DNA of 64,000 bases from Peptococcus simiae (GTDB taxonomy: Bacteria > Bacillota > Peptococcia > Peptococcales > Peptococcaceae). The notes under the pieces are model-generated. The model ran no database searches and had not been told where the DNA came from. It saw nothing but the letters and a program-made list of their open reading frames with translations. Made by a program: the position numbers and the translations under genes. Below are positions 1 to 10,037 of the stretch, one piece after another (the first letter of the stretch is position 1; every line of letters begins with the position of its first letter). The DNA lies in assembly GCF_046097595.1 (NCBI RefSeq), contig NZ_JBJUVG010000002.1, forward strand, positions 124,001 through 188,000. The letters are read 5' to 3'.

Positions 1-603
1 GAGCCGATGCAGGTTCGCAACCTGGTCTTTATGGGCATGGGGGAGCCTTTTGCCAACTTTGATACGGTCATCAAGGCTATAGATATCCTCTGCGATAAGC
101 GGGGGGCGGATATGGCCAGACGCCGGATGACCATCTCTACCTGTGGCTTGGTGCCGGAAATCAAACGGTTTGCAGACCTGCAGACAGATATCGGGCTGGC
201 CATATCTCTCCATGCTTCCAATGATGAAACCCGCCGCCGGCTTATGCCGGTCGCTAAAAGCTATCCTTTAGACCAATTAATAGAGGCCTGCCATTATTAC
301 TGTGACAAGACCGGCCGGCGGATTAGTTTTGAATATGCCCTGATTGCCGGGATCAATGACGGCAACAAAGAAGTTGATGAACTGGCCCGGTTGGTGAAGG
401 GGCTGGATTGCCACTTTAACATTATCCCGGTCAACCCCGTCAGTGGCAAAGACTTTGTTCGGCCGGATATGCGGGCCTCTCGGGCCTTTCAAAATAAACT
501 GGTCGCCAAGGGGCTGGCTGCCAGCATTCGCGAGGAGAAAGGCGCGGATATTGATGGGGCCTGCGGTCAGCTTAAAGCCAACCATTTGGCTGCCCCGGAG
601 TGA
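1..603 (+). CDS. rlmN: 23S rRNA/tRNA adenine-C2 methyltransferase RlmN, 3' part only
   Basis: C-terminal 200 residues of a radical SAM enzyme that methylates C2 of A2503 in 23S rRNA and A37 in some tRNAs. The reading frame is open from base 1, so the gene is cut by the window edge; the radical SAM CxxxCxxC motif lies outside. Visible are the GMGEP motif near residues 12-16 of the fragment and ACGQL close to the end, which carries the cysteine that becomes S-methylated during catalysis in this family. Full-length RlmN is about 350 aa. An ABC-F gene follows after 26 bases. In many Bacillota rlmN sits directly upstream of prpC-prkC; here that block is about 45 kb away on the other strand. Confidence 0.95.
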   Translation, partial: EPMQVRNLVFMGMGEPFANFDTVIKAIDILCDKRGADMARRRMTISTCGLVPEIKRFADLQTDIGLAISLHASNDETRRRLMPVAKSYPLDQLIEACHYYCDKTGRRISFEYALIAGINDGNKEVDELARLVKGLDCHFNIIPVNPVSGKDFVRPDMRASRAFQNKLVAKGLAASIREEKGADIDGACGQLKANHLAAPE

Positions 604-629
604 TTTAATCTATTTCAAGAGGTGAGACA

Positions 630-2561
630 ATGATTGTCCTTCAAGCATCTGACTTACGCCATGCCTATATTGTAGAGCCAACCTTCGACCACTTGTCCTT
701 CGTGATCCAAGAGGGCGAAAAAATCGGCTTAATTGGTCCAAATGGCGCCGGAAAAACAACCCTTTTTAAATGTCTCACCGGTGAATTGCCTATTGAGGCC
801 GGTCAAATCAGTCTCCAGAAAGACTGTACCCTGGGGTACCTGGAGCAACGGATTGACTTCCAGTCCGGGACGGTTTTACTGGATGCCCTGATGGCCGTCT
901 TTGCTGATATCCTGGATATGCGGCGACAACTCCGCCAGTTAGAAGAAGAAATGAGCCAGGCCGATGGCGGAGGCCTCGAGGATATCTACGACCGCTATGC
1001 TGACCTCACCCATGCCTATGAAAAGCAGGGGGGGTATAGCATAGAAAGCCGGGTCAAGGGGGTTATCCAGGGCCTGGGTTTTACAGAAGCGGACTATGAC
1101 CGCCCCCTCCATACCTTTAGTGGTGGGGAAAGAACCCGGTTGGAGCTAGCTGCTTTACTGGTTCGAGAGCCGGATATCCTGCTCCTGGACGAACCGACCA
1201 ACCACCTGGATATTAAGGCCCTCGACTGGCTAGAAGGCTACCTGAAAAACTACAAGGGAAGTCTTCTGCTCATTAGTCACGACCGCTACTTCCTAGACCA
1301 GGTCACCACTAAGATCCTGGAATTGGACCATGGCAGCTTAACCGCCTATTCGGGTAACTATTCCCGTTACCTGGTCTTGAAGCGGGAGGCCGACCTGGCC
1401 CATGACAAGGCTGTAGCCAACCAGCAGCGGATGCTTGCCAAGGAACAGGCTTATATTGAAAAAAACAGGGCCGGGCGGATGGCCAAGCAGGCCCGGGGCC
1501 GGGAAAAAAAACTGGCCCGCCTCCAAATCCTGGAGAAGACAGAAGGGGATAAGACGGCCCACTTTAAGGACTTTGATGTGGATATGTCTGCTAAGATTGT
1601 TTTGGACCTTCATGACCTTTCCCAAGGCTTTGACCAGGACCTACTTTTTTCCCACTTGAATTTAACGGTTTACCGGCAGGATAAAATTGGCATCATTGGA
1701 CCCAACGGTTGCGGTAAGTCCAGTTTGTTGAAGACCATTATTGGCCAAATTCCCCCTGCTTCCGGAGAAGTTAGCTTTGGGTCCAGGGTGCATTGGGCCT
1801 ACTTTGACCAGGAGCAATCACGGCTGGACTATGAGAGCACGGTCTTAGACCAAATCCTCTACCATACCGATTTAAACCTACCAGAGTCCCGGAGTGAACT
1901 GGCTAAGATGCTCTTCTTTGAAAGCGACTGGGACAAGCAGGTCAAAAGCCTATCCGGTGGGGAAAAGGCCCGGCTATCCCTGCTTATGCTTTTATTGGAA
2001 CGCCCGAACTTCATCATCATGGACGAACCGACCAACCACCTGGATATCGCCTCTAAGCAGGTTATGGAAGCCTACTTAAAGGAATACCCGGGCACCCTGC
2101 TAATTGTCAGCCATGACCGGTACTTCCTGGATGAGGTGACAGATAAAACCTGGGCCTTCGATAACCGGGAAGTCCAGATTTATTACGGCAACTACAGCTA
2201 TTATCGGGAAAAGCTAGCCGAGCAGGCAGAGTTGGCGGCCTTAAAAAGCGCTGAGGAAAGGGCTGACATAGGGCTGGCGGCTAAGAAGCCTTCGCCAAAG
2301 AAGGGCGGCAAAAATAAATTAAGCAAAAGTAAGCTGAGGGATGAAATAGCTCGGGCTGAACAAGAAATTGCCGAAAAAGAAGATGCCTTAGAGGCAGTGG
2401 AAAAGGCCCTCCTTGAGGCTGCGCAAAATTATAGTAAAGAGGCCCAGGAGACCTATGAAGCCCGACTGTCAGAAAAGGACCAGCTTGAAGCAGACCTGGA
2501 AAACTTGTATCATACTTGGAGCACATCGAGCGAGTTATTGGAGGCATTAGTCGATGAATAA
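630..2561 (+). CDS. ABC-F family ATPase (ribosome-associated, Uup/YfmR-like)
   Basis: Soluble 643-aa protein with two ATP-binding cassettes and no membrane segments, the ABC-F layout. Walker A motifs GPNGAGKT (about 36-43) and GPNGCGKS (about 357-364), signatures FSGGERTRLEL and LSGGEKARLSL, and DEPTNHLD in both halves are intact. The linker between cassettes is charged, and the last 80 residues are a Glu/Lys-rich coiled coil as in Uup-type proteins. ABC-F factors act at the ribosomal E site to rescue stalled complexes; some give antibiotic protection, but nothing here marks this one as a resistance factor. A clear AGAGGTGAG Shine-Dalgarno sits before the ATG. The 3' end overlaps the next gene by 8 bases, implying translational coupling. 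Confidence 0.93.
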   Translation: MIVLQASDLRHAYIVEPTFDHLSFVIQEGEKIGLIGPNGAGKTTLFKCLTGELPIEAGQISLQKDCTLGYLEQRIDFQSGTVLLDALMAVFADILDMRRQLRQLEEEMSQADGGGLEDIYDRYADLTHAYEKQGGYSIESRVKGVIQGLGFTEADYDRPLHTFSGGERTRLELAALLVREPDILLLDEPTNHLDIKALDWLEGYLKNYKGSLLLISHDRYFLDQVTTKILELDHGSLTAYSGNYSRYLVLKREADLAHDKAVANQQRMLAKEQAYIEKNRAGRMAKQARGREKKLARLQILEKTEGDKTAHFKDFDVDMSAKIVLDLHDLSQGFDQDLLFSHLNLTVYRQDKIGIIGPNGCGKSSLLKTIIGQIPPASGEVSFGSRVHWAYFDQEQSRLDYESTVLDQILYHTDLNLPESRSELAKMLFFESDWDKQVKSLSGGEKARLSLLMLLLERPNFIIMDEPTNHLDIASKQVMEAYLKEYPGTLLIVSHDRYFLDEVTDKTWAFDNREVQIYYGNYSYYREKLAEQAELAALKSAEERADIGLAAKKPSPKKGGKNKLSKSKLRDEIARAEQEIAEKEDALEAVEKALLEAAQNYSKEAQETYEARLSEKDQLEADLENLYHTWSTSSELLEALVDE

Positions 2562-5028
2562 GCCCGAATTATTAGCACCGGCCGGCGACCTGTCCTGCCT
2601 GAAAACGGCCGTCAATGTCGGTGCCGATGCCGTTTATTTTGGTGGTCAAGCCTTTAGTGCCCGTGCCTATGCCAAAAACTTTGGCCCGGAAGACATCCGG
2701 GCCGGCATTGATTATGCCCACCGGTATGGGGTCAAGGCCTACTGCACAGTCAATACTCTGCTTTTCAACCATGAGTTGGGCCAGGCCCTCGAGGCCGCTT
2801 ATGACCTCTATGAGGCTGGAGTTGACGCCCTGATTATTCAAGACCTGGGCCTGGCTGCTCTTTTGCGACAGGAGCTCCCAGACCTGCCCCTGCATGGGTC
2901 CACCCAAATGGTGGTTCACAATGCGGCAGGTGCCGTTCAACTCCAGGATCTGGGTTTTGAGCGCGTCGTTTTAGCCCGGGAGTGCACTGCGGAAGACATT
3001 AAAAAAATCCATGAAGCCTCACCCATAGAGCTGGAGGTCTTTATCCATGGGGCCCTCTGTATGGGCTATTCGGGCAACTGTCTGATGAGCAGCTTCTGCG
3101 GCGGGCGAAGCGGTAACCGCGGGGCCTGTGCCCAGCCCTGCCGACAAAATTACCAGCTCCTCGATGACCAGGCCCAGGTCGTGGAAGAGGGGCACCTGCT
3201 CAGTATGAAAGACCTGTGCACCCTGAAAGAATTACCCACCCTGCTCCAACTGGGGATCAGTTCCTTAAAGATTGAAGGGCGGATGAAAAAAGAAGCCTAC
3301 ATCGCCTCAACGGTCGGTGCTTATCGCAAGCAGATTGATGCCTGCATGGCCCATCACCCCCTGACCAGTCAAGAGGTCAGCCGTGAAATCAGTAAAATGG
3401 CTCAGATTTATAACCGGGGTGGCTTTACCCAGGGTTACCTTGGTGGGGCGGGAAAAGAGGACCTGCTCAGCACCCGGCTGGCTAACCACAAGGGGATCCC
3501 CTTGGGCCAGGTTAAAAAAGTGGAAAAAAATCGCCTGCTTGTAAACCTTGACCAACCCCTGGCCCTCGGTGATGGGTATGTTTTATTGGATGGCGAAGGT
3601 GCTGTCCTCGATGGCGGCTATATTAATAAAATGTTGGTCAACAAAGAAGAGGTTCGGCGGGCTAAGAAAGGCCACCTGGTCGAGTTACCGAGTCAGGTTA
3701 AGAAAATACCCGGTGGTCCCTATCATATTTTTAAGAGTTATGACAACCAACTGGTTAAGGGGCTGGCCCGGGAAGAAAAACAGATTCCGAGTGGCAAGGA
3801 CCAACTGGATATCTATCTTTATGCCAGTGTCGGCGCGCCCTTAACGGCTCAAGTCCTGGCTTCTGACCAAGAGCTGCCGGTAACCCTTGAAGATGAGTAT
3901 ATTGTCCAAGCGGCTAACCGCCAGGCCACTGATTTAGAGGTGGTACGGAAGCAACTGGACCGCTTGGGCGGGACGCGGTTTGTCCTCGGGGAAGTCGGCT
4001 TGGAAGCCGGAGAGGATGTCTTTATTCCGGCCAGTGTCTTAAACCGGGTCAGACGCCTGGCTGTTGAGGCCTTCACTGAAGAAGAGACCGACCGGGAAAA
4101 AAGAAGCAGGGAGGCCTTTTTGGAGGGGGTCTATACCTTGCTAGACAGGATTCCGCCTCAGATGAAGACCTGGCCGCTGCCGGACCTGGCTGTCACTGTA
4201 GCTAATCCTGACCAGGCCCAGCTGGCCTTGGCCCAGGGCGCTCACCACATCATTATCAAGGTATCGGCCCAGGCCGGGCCCTTCCCCTGGCAGGCGGCAG
4301 ACATAGCCGCCCTGCGCGCTGCCGGTTGCAGCATCAGCGCTGAAGAAGGTCCCATTGTTATGCCGGACCATCAAAAAAGCTCTACAGACCGCCTGCGTCA
4401 ATTGGCCGATTGGGGCGTAAGCACCTGTTATATCAGTAATATCTCTCAACTGCCGGCCAGGCAGTGGTATGAGAACTTAAGAGGGGACTACGCCCTTAAT
4501 GTCACCAATGACGTAACCCTGAGCTTTTGGACCCAGGCAGGCTTATCCGGTCTGACCCTGTCCCCTGAACTAAGCCGGAACCAGATTGATGACCTGTCTT
4601 CTATTGGCAATGTGCCGCTGGAAATCATTATCGCCGGCCGCTATCCTCTCCTGCAAAGCGCTTATGGATCTTTAACGGAAGCCGGACAGACTGATTTGGA
4701 CCATCCCGCAGTCCTCCACCAGGCCAAGGGCAGCCAGTTCCCCTGTTCCGAAAACAGCTACGGAGACCTCCTGGTCCTCAATGGGCGGCTCCTGTCTTTA
4801 TATGAGCATATGGACGACCTCCTGGCCTTATCCCTCGATAGTTGGCGGATTGAAGGGGCCTATCTAAGCCAGGCGGAGCTGTCTACCCTGGTCGAGGTAT
4901 TTGCTGATGCCCTGACCCGGTATGCTCAGGGCGAACCGGCCTTTAAGGCAACTGATGCAGACCGCCTCGCTGGGTTAATGAAGGATACCCCTCCGGCCGA
5001 TGAACAGTTCATACAAGGAGTGTTTTAA
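2554..5028 (+). CDS. U32 peptidase-family protein, RlhA-like (23S rRNA hydroxylation)
   Basis: 824-aa protein of the U32 family. It opens with the hallmark ELLAPAGDLSCLKTAV and carries the cysteine set CMGYSGNC plus CAQPC at about residues 168-196, expected to hold an iron-sulfur cluster. The length and long C-terminal half match the large U32/DUF3656 class that includes E. coli RlhA, which makes 5-hydroxycytidine 2501 in 23S rRNA. Despite the family name no protease activity is implied. A second, shorter U32 protein (TrhP type) lies near 19032. The gene overlaps the ABC-F gene by 8 bases and mutS2 by 1 base. The rRNA-hydroxylation role is inferred from architecture only; some Bacillota homologues remain annotated as collagenase-like. 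Confidence 0.85.
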   Translation: MNKPELLAPAGDLSCLKTAVNVGADAVYFGGQAFSARAYAKNFGPEDIRAGIDYAHRYGVKAYCTVNTLLFNHELGQALEAAYDLYEAGVDALIIQDLGLAALLRQELPDLPLHGSTQMVVHNAAGAVQLQDLGFERVVLARECTAEDIKKIHEASPIELEVFIHGALCMGYSGNCLMSSFCGGRSGNRGACAQPCRQNYQLLDDQAQVVEEGHLLSMKDLCTLKELPTLLQLGISSLKIEGRMKKEAYIASTVGAYRKQIDACMAHHPLTSQEVSREISKMAQIYNRGGFTQGYLGGAGKEDLLSTRLANHKGIPLGQVKKVEKNRLLVNLDQPLALGDGYVLLDGEGAVLDGGYINKMLVNKEEVRRAKKGHLVELPSQVKKIPGGPYHIFKSYDNQLVKGLAREEKQIPSGKDQLDIYLYASVGAPLTAQVLASDQELPVTLEDEYIVQAANRQATDLEVVRKQLDRLGGTRFVLGEVGLEAGEDVFIPASVLNRVRRLAVEAFTEEETDREKRSREAFLEGVYTLLDRIPPQMKTWPLPDLAVTVANPDQAQLALAQGAHHIIIKVSAQAGPFPWQAADIAALRAAGCSISAEEGPIVMPDHQKSSTDRLRQLADWGVSTCYISNISQLPARQWYENLRGDYALNVTNDVTLSFWTQAGLSGLTLSPELSRNQIDDLSSIGNVPLEIIIAGRYPLLQSAYGSLTEAGQTDLDHPAVLHQAKGSQFPCSENSYGDLLVLNGRLLSLYEHMDDLLALSLDSWRIEGAYLSQAELSTLVEVFADALTRYAQGEPAFKATDADRLAGLMKDTPPADEQFIQGVF

Positions 5029-7412
5029 TGAATACAGCTGCTGGCCTAGCAGATTCTAAAACCCTGGAAAAATTAGATTACTTTAAGATCATAGACCGCC
5101 TGGAGAAGGAGTGTTCTTCCCAGCTGGGTAAACAGGCTGCCAGCCGCTTGAGACCGATGATCCATGCCCGGGAAGTTGCCCTGGGGCAAGCGGAAACAGC
5201 AGAGGCCCTATCCCTCTTAGAAGTGGATGGGGATATCCCCTTGGGGGGCATCCATGACATCCGAGACCTGTTAAAAACAGTGAAGGTAGGGGGCGTCTTG
5301 GAAGGACCCTCCTTTTTACGGATTTATACAGTCCTCTACGCGACCAAGCGGCTGAAAAGCTTCTTGCTGGAAAAACACAGTCCCAATGATATCCCGGCCT
5401 TAGCCGACTGGGCAGAAGGCCTCCATGTTTTTGACACCCTGACCAAGAGCATTAAAAGAAAAATAGGGGACGATGGCGAGGTCTTGGACCATGCCTCCGA
5501 TAAATTGGCCAATATCCGCCGGAACCAGGCCAGCCTGCGCCAGCAGGTCCGCAGCCAAATGGAAAAAATGCTGCATAATAGAAATTATGAGGACTATTTC
5601 CAAGACCAGATTCTGACCATCCGGAATAACCGCTTCGTCTTTTCGGTCAAGGCCAGCTACCGGTCAAAAATGCCGGGCATCATCCATGACCAAAGTGCCA
5701 GCGGGGCTACCCTTTTCATCGAACCCCTGGCCTTGGTGGAGAAAAACAATAATGTAGCTGCTCTGGAATTGGCCGACCGGGAAGAGGTCTTGCGAATTTT
5801 AAGGGAAATGGCCGACCTGCTCCGGCCTTATGTGCCCAATTTACTTGATAACCTTGAAATTTTAGCTCACCTGGATCTCACCTTTGGCAAGGGCCGGCTG
5901 GCCCTGCAAATGAAGGCCGTTGCCCCGGATTTTGAAGAGGGGACCTTTTTTGAATTGATCAAGGCCCGTCACCCCCTTTTAGACCCGGAAACGGTGGTAC
6001 CGATTGATATCGACCTGGGCGACCACCGCCAGGCCCTCATCATCACCGGGCCCAATACCGGGGGGAAGACCCTGAGCCTTAAGACAGCGGGTCTCTTAAT
6101 CCTGATGCACCAGTCGGGCCTCCACATTCCAGTCCGAGAAGATAGTCGGATAGGCCTTTTTAGGCGGGTTTTTGCCGATATTGGCGATGAACAGAGTATT
6201 GAGCAGTCCTTGAGTACCTTTTCAGCCCATTTAACCAAAATATGCCAAATCCTACCGGAACTGGGCAAGGACACCCTGGTTTTATATGATGAGCTTGGGG
6301 CCGGCACAGACCCTTCTGAAGGGGCAGCCCTGGCCATTGCTATTTTAGAAGCGTCTCTGGCCAAGGGCAGTTATGTCCTGGCGACGACCCACTATAGCCG
6401 GCTGAAACGTTTTGCCTACCACTGGCCGGGCGTCACCAATGCCAGTGTCGAATTTGATGTGGAGTCCCTCCAGCCCACCTATCGGCTCTTAATTGGGGTC
6501 CCCGGTAATAGTAACGCCTTTGCCATCGCCAAGCGGATTGGCTTAGAGGAAAGCGTCATTGACCGGGCGGACCAACTGGCTAAAGAGGCTGAAAGTGAAA
6601 CAGAAAGGCTCATCAAAAACCTGCAAGAGGAACAACTGCGTACGGCCGAATTAGACCGACAGTTAAAGGATTTGCAAGAGGAACTGGACCGTCGGGAAGC
6701 GGATCTTAGACATAAGGCCTCGACTTTGGCCAAACAGGAAGAGGCCATGCTGGCCCATAGTAAAGATAAGGCCGCTAAAATTTTAACAGAGGCCCGGGCC
6801 GAAGCAGACCTGATTGAGCAAGAGCTGAAGAAGTTGAGAAAGGACCCCTCCCAAAAAGGGGTCAGTCAGGTCAGGCAGCTGGGCCGCCGGGCCGCAAAAG
6901 GGGCTGCCCACTTACGTCATAAAAACGAAGTCAGCACCCATAAGCCCTTAGAAAAAGACAGCCTGGAAGTTGGCCAGGAAGTCTACCTGCCGAAATTTTC
7001 CCAGGGGGCAACGGTCCTGGAATTGCCGGATAAAAAGGGCGATTTATTGGTCCAGGCCGGCCCCATGAAATTAAATGTGAATATCAGTGATTTGGCTCAT
7101 GGAGGTAGCGCCGGCCGGTCCTCAACAGCCGGCAATCCCAAGAAGTCAGCCGGTAAAAAAGTCAAATCCGTTTCAACAGAACTGGATATCCGCGGTCAGT
7201 ACCCTGAAGATGGGGTCGCCATTATGGATAAGTACCTGGACGAAGCGGCCCTCAACAACTTAAATGAAGTTACCATCATTCATGGGAAGGGCACCGGCAT
7301 CTTACGCCAGGCTGTTCATACCGCCCTGAAGAAAAACAGCCATGTCGCCGGTTATCGCTTGGGCGACTTTAGCGAAGGTGGTGACGGGGCCACTGTCGTG
7401 CAGATTAAATAG
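5028..7412 (+). CDS. mutS2: MutS2 / RqcU endonuclease-ATPase
   Basis: 794-aa MutS2: no mismatch-binding N-terminal domain, a MutS-type ATPase with Walker A GPNTGGKT at about residue 338, a long charged coiled coil (about 510-620), and a C-terminal Smr domain with LDIRG and HGKGTG. In Bacillus this protein senses collided ribosomes and splits them (RqcU) and was earlier tied to suppressing recombination. Start and preceding stop overlap as TAATG, so it is coupled to the U32 gene. mutS follows after 8 bases. Both proposed roles, ribosome collision and DNA, fit a neighbourhood holding ABC-F and mismatch-repair genes. Confidence 0.96.
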   Translation: MNTAAGLADSKTLEKLDYFKIIDRLEKECSSQLGKQAASRLRPMIHAREVALGQAETAEALSLLEVDGDIPLGGIHDIRDLLKTVKVGGVLEGPSFLRIYTVLYATKRLKSFLLEKHSPNDIPALADWAEGLHVFDTLTKSIKRKIGDDGEVLDHASDKLANIRRNQASLRQQVRSQMEKMLHNRNYEDYFQDQILTIRNNRFVFSVKASYRSKMPGIIHDQSASGATLFIEPLALVEKNNNVAALELADREEVLRILREMADLLRPYVPNLLDNLEILAHLDLTFGKGRLALQMKAVAPDFEEGTFFELIKARHPLLDPETVVPIDIDLGDHRQALIITGPNTGGKTLSLKTAGLLILMHQSGLHIPVREDSRIGLFRRVFADIGDEQSIEQSLSTFSAHLTKICQILPELGKDTLVLYDELGAGTDPSEGAALAIAILEASLAKGSYVLATTHYSRLKRFAYHWPGVTNASVEFDVESLQPTYRLLIGVPGNSNAFAIAKRIGLEESVIDRADQLAKEAESETERLIKNLQEEQLRTAELDRQLKDLQEELDRREADLRHKASTLAKQEEAMLAHSKDKAAKILTEARAEADLIEQELKKLRKDPSQKGVSQVRQLGRRAAKGAAHLRHKNEVSTHKPLEKDSLEVGQEVYLPKFSQGATVLELPDKKGDLLVQAGPMKLNVNISDLAHGGSAGRSSTAGNPKKSAGKKVKSVSTELDIRGQYPEDGVAIMDKYLDEAALNNLNEVTIIHGKGTGILRQAVHTALKKNSHVAGYRLGDFSEGGDGATVVQIK

Positions 7413-7420
7413 GAGGAAGC

Positions 7421-10024
7421 ATGCAAGGAACAACGCCGATGTTTAAACAATACAATGCCATTAAAGCTGAGCACGAGGATACCATCCTCTTTTTTCGGAT
7501 GGGCGACTTCTATGAAATGTTCGGTGAAGATGCAGAAACCGCCAGCCGGGTTCTGGGTCTGGCCTTAACGGCCCGAGATGGGGGCAACAATGTTAAAGTC
7601 CCCATGTGCGGGGTTCCTTTTCATTCTTCCGAATCCTATGTGGCCACTTTAGTGAGCCAGGGTTATAAAGTCGCTATTTGCGAACAAGTCGAAGACCCCA
7701 AGGAAGCCAAGGGGCTAGTCAAAAGAGAAGTCATCCGGATTATTACCCCGGGGATTGTTTTAGACGACCAGATGCTTGCCAAGGATAACAACTATATTGC
7801 CGCCGTGGCCTCCAGTGGCAAAAAGACCAGTTTTGCCATTGCGGATGCTTCTACCGGGGCCTTTTTTGCCCTCTATCCAACGGAGACCGGCAAGGCCCTG
7901 GAAGAGCTGGACCGCTACCACCCAGTTGAAATTGTCTACAGCGAGGCAGACACGGTCTTGTTGGCGCATTGCCAGGACATCCTCGGTGACCATGGCATCC
8001 AATACAACGGCCACTATGAACACGCCTTCCACCTGGAGGATGCTGAAGCCTATCTCAAGGGCCATTTCCAGGTTAATAGTCTGGAAGTCTTCGGCTATGC
8101 CAACCCTTCAAGAGAAGGGGCAGCCATTGCCGCAGCTGGTGGCCTCTTGAGCTATATCGAAACGATGCAGCGAAGTAAGGCGGCCAATATTACCCAATTC
8201 CACCTCACCCAAATTGATGACTACATGGTCCTGGACCGGGCCACCCGGTATAACTTGGAAATCGAGCGGTCCCTGGCCTTCAATGATGGCTCGCCGGCCC
8301 TCCTGGATATTCTGGATGAAACCAAAACCGCCTTTGGCCGCCGCTTATTGCGCCAGTGGCTAGAACACCCCCTGACCCAGCGGTCGGAAATAGAAAACCG
8401 GCTGGCTGCAACAGCAGAATTCTTTCATGCCCACCAGGAACGAGAGGCCCTGAGAGACCAGCTTGAGCATATTCTGGATATGGAGCGGATCACCTCTCGG
8501 ATTTCTTACCAAACGGCCAACGCCAAAGACCTCCTTTCATTAAAACAGTCCCTAATGCGACTGCCGGCCATCAAGAGGGTGGTTGCCCAGCTCAAGACCC
8601 CCAGTTTCCAAGTCCTTGATCGGTCTTTCGATACCCTCCAGGACCTTTACGCCTTCCTGGACCGGGCCATAGCGGTGGATGCGCCTTTTTCCCTCCGCGA
8701 TGGTGGCCTCATTCGGGATGGCTATAATGACGAGGTCGATGACCTCCGCAGCATGGTCGGGGATGGTAAAAATTGGCTGACCGATTTCCTGGACCGGGAA
8801 CGGGAAAGGACCAATATTAAAAATCTGAAGGTGGGTTTCAACAAGGTCTTTGGCTACTACATTGAAATCACCAAAAGCCAGTTGGACAAGGCCCCGGCAG
8901 ATTATGAAAGAAAGCAGACCCTGGCCAATTCGGAAAGGTACATCACCCCGGACCTCAAAGACATGGAAGCAAAAATGCTGGGGGCCAGCGACCGGCTGAA
9001 AAGCTTGGAGTATGACCTCTTTGTAGATATCCGTCGCCAGCTGGGGGACCATGTGGCAAGGATCTTGGCCACCAGCCGACTCTTGGCCCTCCTAGATGTC
9101 CATGCCGGCTTGGCCAGCTGCGCCATCCGCAACCAGTACACCCGGCCGGTACCCATCGACCAAGGCATCTCCATTCGTGGCCTCCGCCACCCTATGGTTG
9201 AGCAGGCCGTAGGGGCGACGAACTATGTGGCCAACGATGTTTCCTTCGATCCGGTGTCCTCACGCTTTGTCCTCTTAACCGGGCCTAATATGAGTGGTAA
9301 GAGTACCTACTGCCGGAGCATTGCCATTGCCTCAATTATGATGCAGATTGGGTCCTTTGTACCGGCAGAGGCTGCAGAAATAGCCGTTGTTGACCGGGTC
9401 TTTGCCCGGATTGGGGCCAGCGACCAGCTCTCCAAGGGGCAGAGTACCTTCATGGTTGAAATGAACGAGGTTTCCAATATCTTGAATTACGCCACCAGCC
9501 GGTCCCTGGTGGTCCTAGACGAAGTCGGCCGGGGGACCAGCACCTATGATGGTCTTTCCATTGCCTATGCGATTGTCCGCTACATGAATACGCGGATCCA
9601 GGCTATGACCATCTTTGCCACCCACTACCATGAATTAACCAGCCTGGCCCAAGACAACGGAATTGTTAACCGGTCGGTGGCGGTAGACGATGTCGGCTCT
9701 GATATTGTCTTTCGGCATACCATTAAAGAAGGACCGGCCAGTAAGAGTTATGGGATTCATGTGGCCAAAATGGCCGGACTGCCGGCAGAAATCATTGCCA
9801 TGGCAGAGAATGCTCTTCAGACCTTAGAAAAAGAAGAAAAAGCTAACTTAACGGCTGTGAAGGATGAGGACATTAGCCTCAGAGAGCAGAACTTGCAATT
9901 AGAACAATTCATCAGCTTGCTGGCCGATTGGGATATCGAAGGGATGTCTGTCGGGGATTTGCTGAATCGGGCCCTGGCCCTTAAAGAGGAGGCAGGTCGT
10001 TTCCTCCAGTCTTCAGATCAATAG
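7421..10024 (+). CDS. mutS: DNA mismatch repair protein MutS
   Basis: 867-aa mismatch-recognition ATPase. The N-terminal mismatch motif GDFYEMF (Phe-x-Glu) is at about residues 27-33; connector, lever and clamp domains follow; Walker A GPNMSGKST is at about residue 620 and the Walker B/D-loop region reads DEVGRGTSTYDG. It binds base mismatches and small loops as a dimer and recruits MutL. The GGAGG site lies 6 bases before the ATG. The length is normal for the family and no key residue is missing. mutL follows after 13 bases, so the pair is co-transcribed. Confidence 0.98.
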   Translation: MQGTTPMFKQYNAIKAEHEDTILFFRMGDFYEMFGEDAETASRVLGLALTARDGGNNVKVPMCGVPFHSSESYVATLVSQGYKVAICEQVEDPKEAKGLVKREVIRIITPGIVLDDQMLAKDNNYIAAVASSGKKTSFAIADASTGAFFALYPTETGKALEELDRYHPVEIVYSEADTVLLAHCQDILGDHGIQYNGHYEHAFHLEDAEAYLKGHFQVNSLEVFGYANPSREGAAIAAAGGLLSYIETMQRSKAANITQFHLTQIDDYMVLDRATRYNLEIERSLAFNDGSPALLDILDETKTAFGRRLLRQWLEHPLTQRSEIENRLAATAEFFHAHQEREALRDQLEHILDMERITSRISYQTANAKDLLSLKQSLMRLPAIKRVVAQLKTPSFQVLDRSFDTLQDLYAFLDRAIAVDAPFSLRDGGLIRDGYNDEVDDLRSMVGDGKNWLTDFLDRERERTNIKNLKVGFNKVFGYYIEITKSQLDKAPADYERKQTLANSERYITPDLKDMEAKMLGASDRLKSLEYDLFVDIRRQLGDHVARILATSRLLALLDVHAGLASCAIRNQYTRPVPIDQGISIRGLRHPMVEQAVGATNYVANDVSFDPVSSRFVLLTGPNMSGKSTYCRSIAIASIMMQIGSFVPAEAAEIAVVDRVFARIGASDQLSKGQSTFMVEMNEVSNILNYATSRSLVVLDEVGRGTSTYDGLSIAYAIVRYMNTRIQAMTIFATHYHELTSLAQDNGIVNRSVAVDDVGSDIVFRHTIKEGPASKSYGIHVAKMAGLPAEIIAMAENALQTLEKEEKANLTAVKDEDISLREQNLQLEQFISLLADWDIEGMSVGDLLNRALALKEEAGRFLQSSDQ

Positions 10025-10037
10025 AAAGGTTGTTCGT

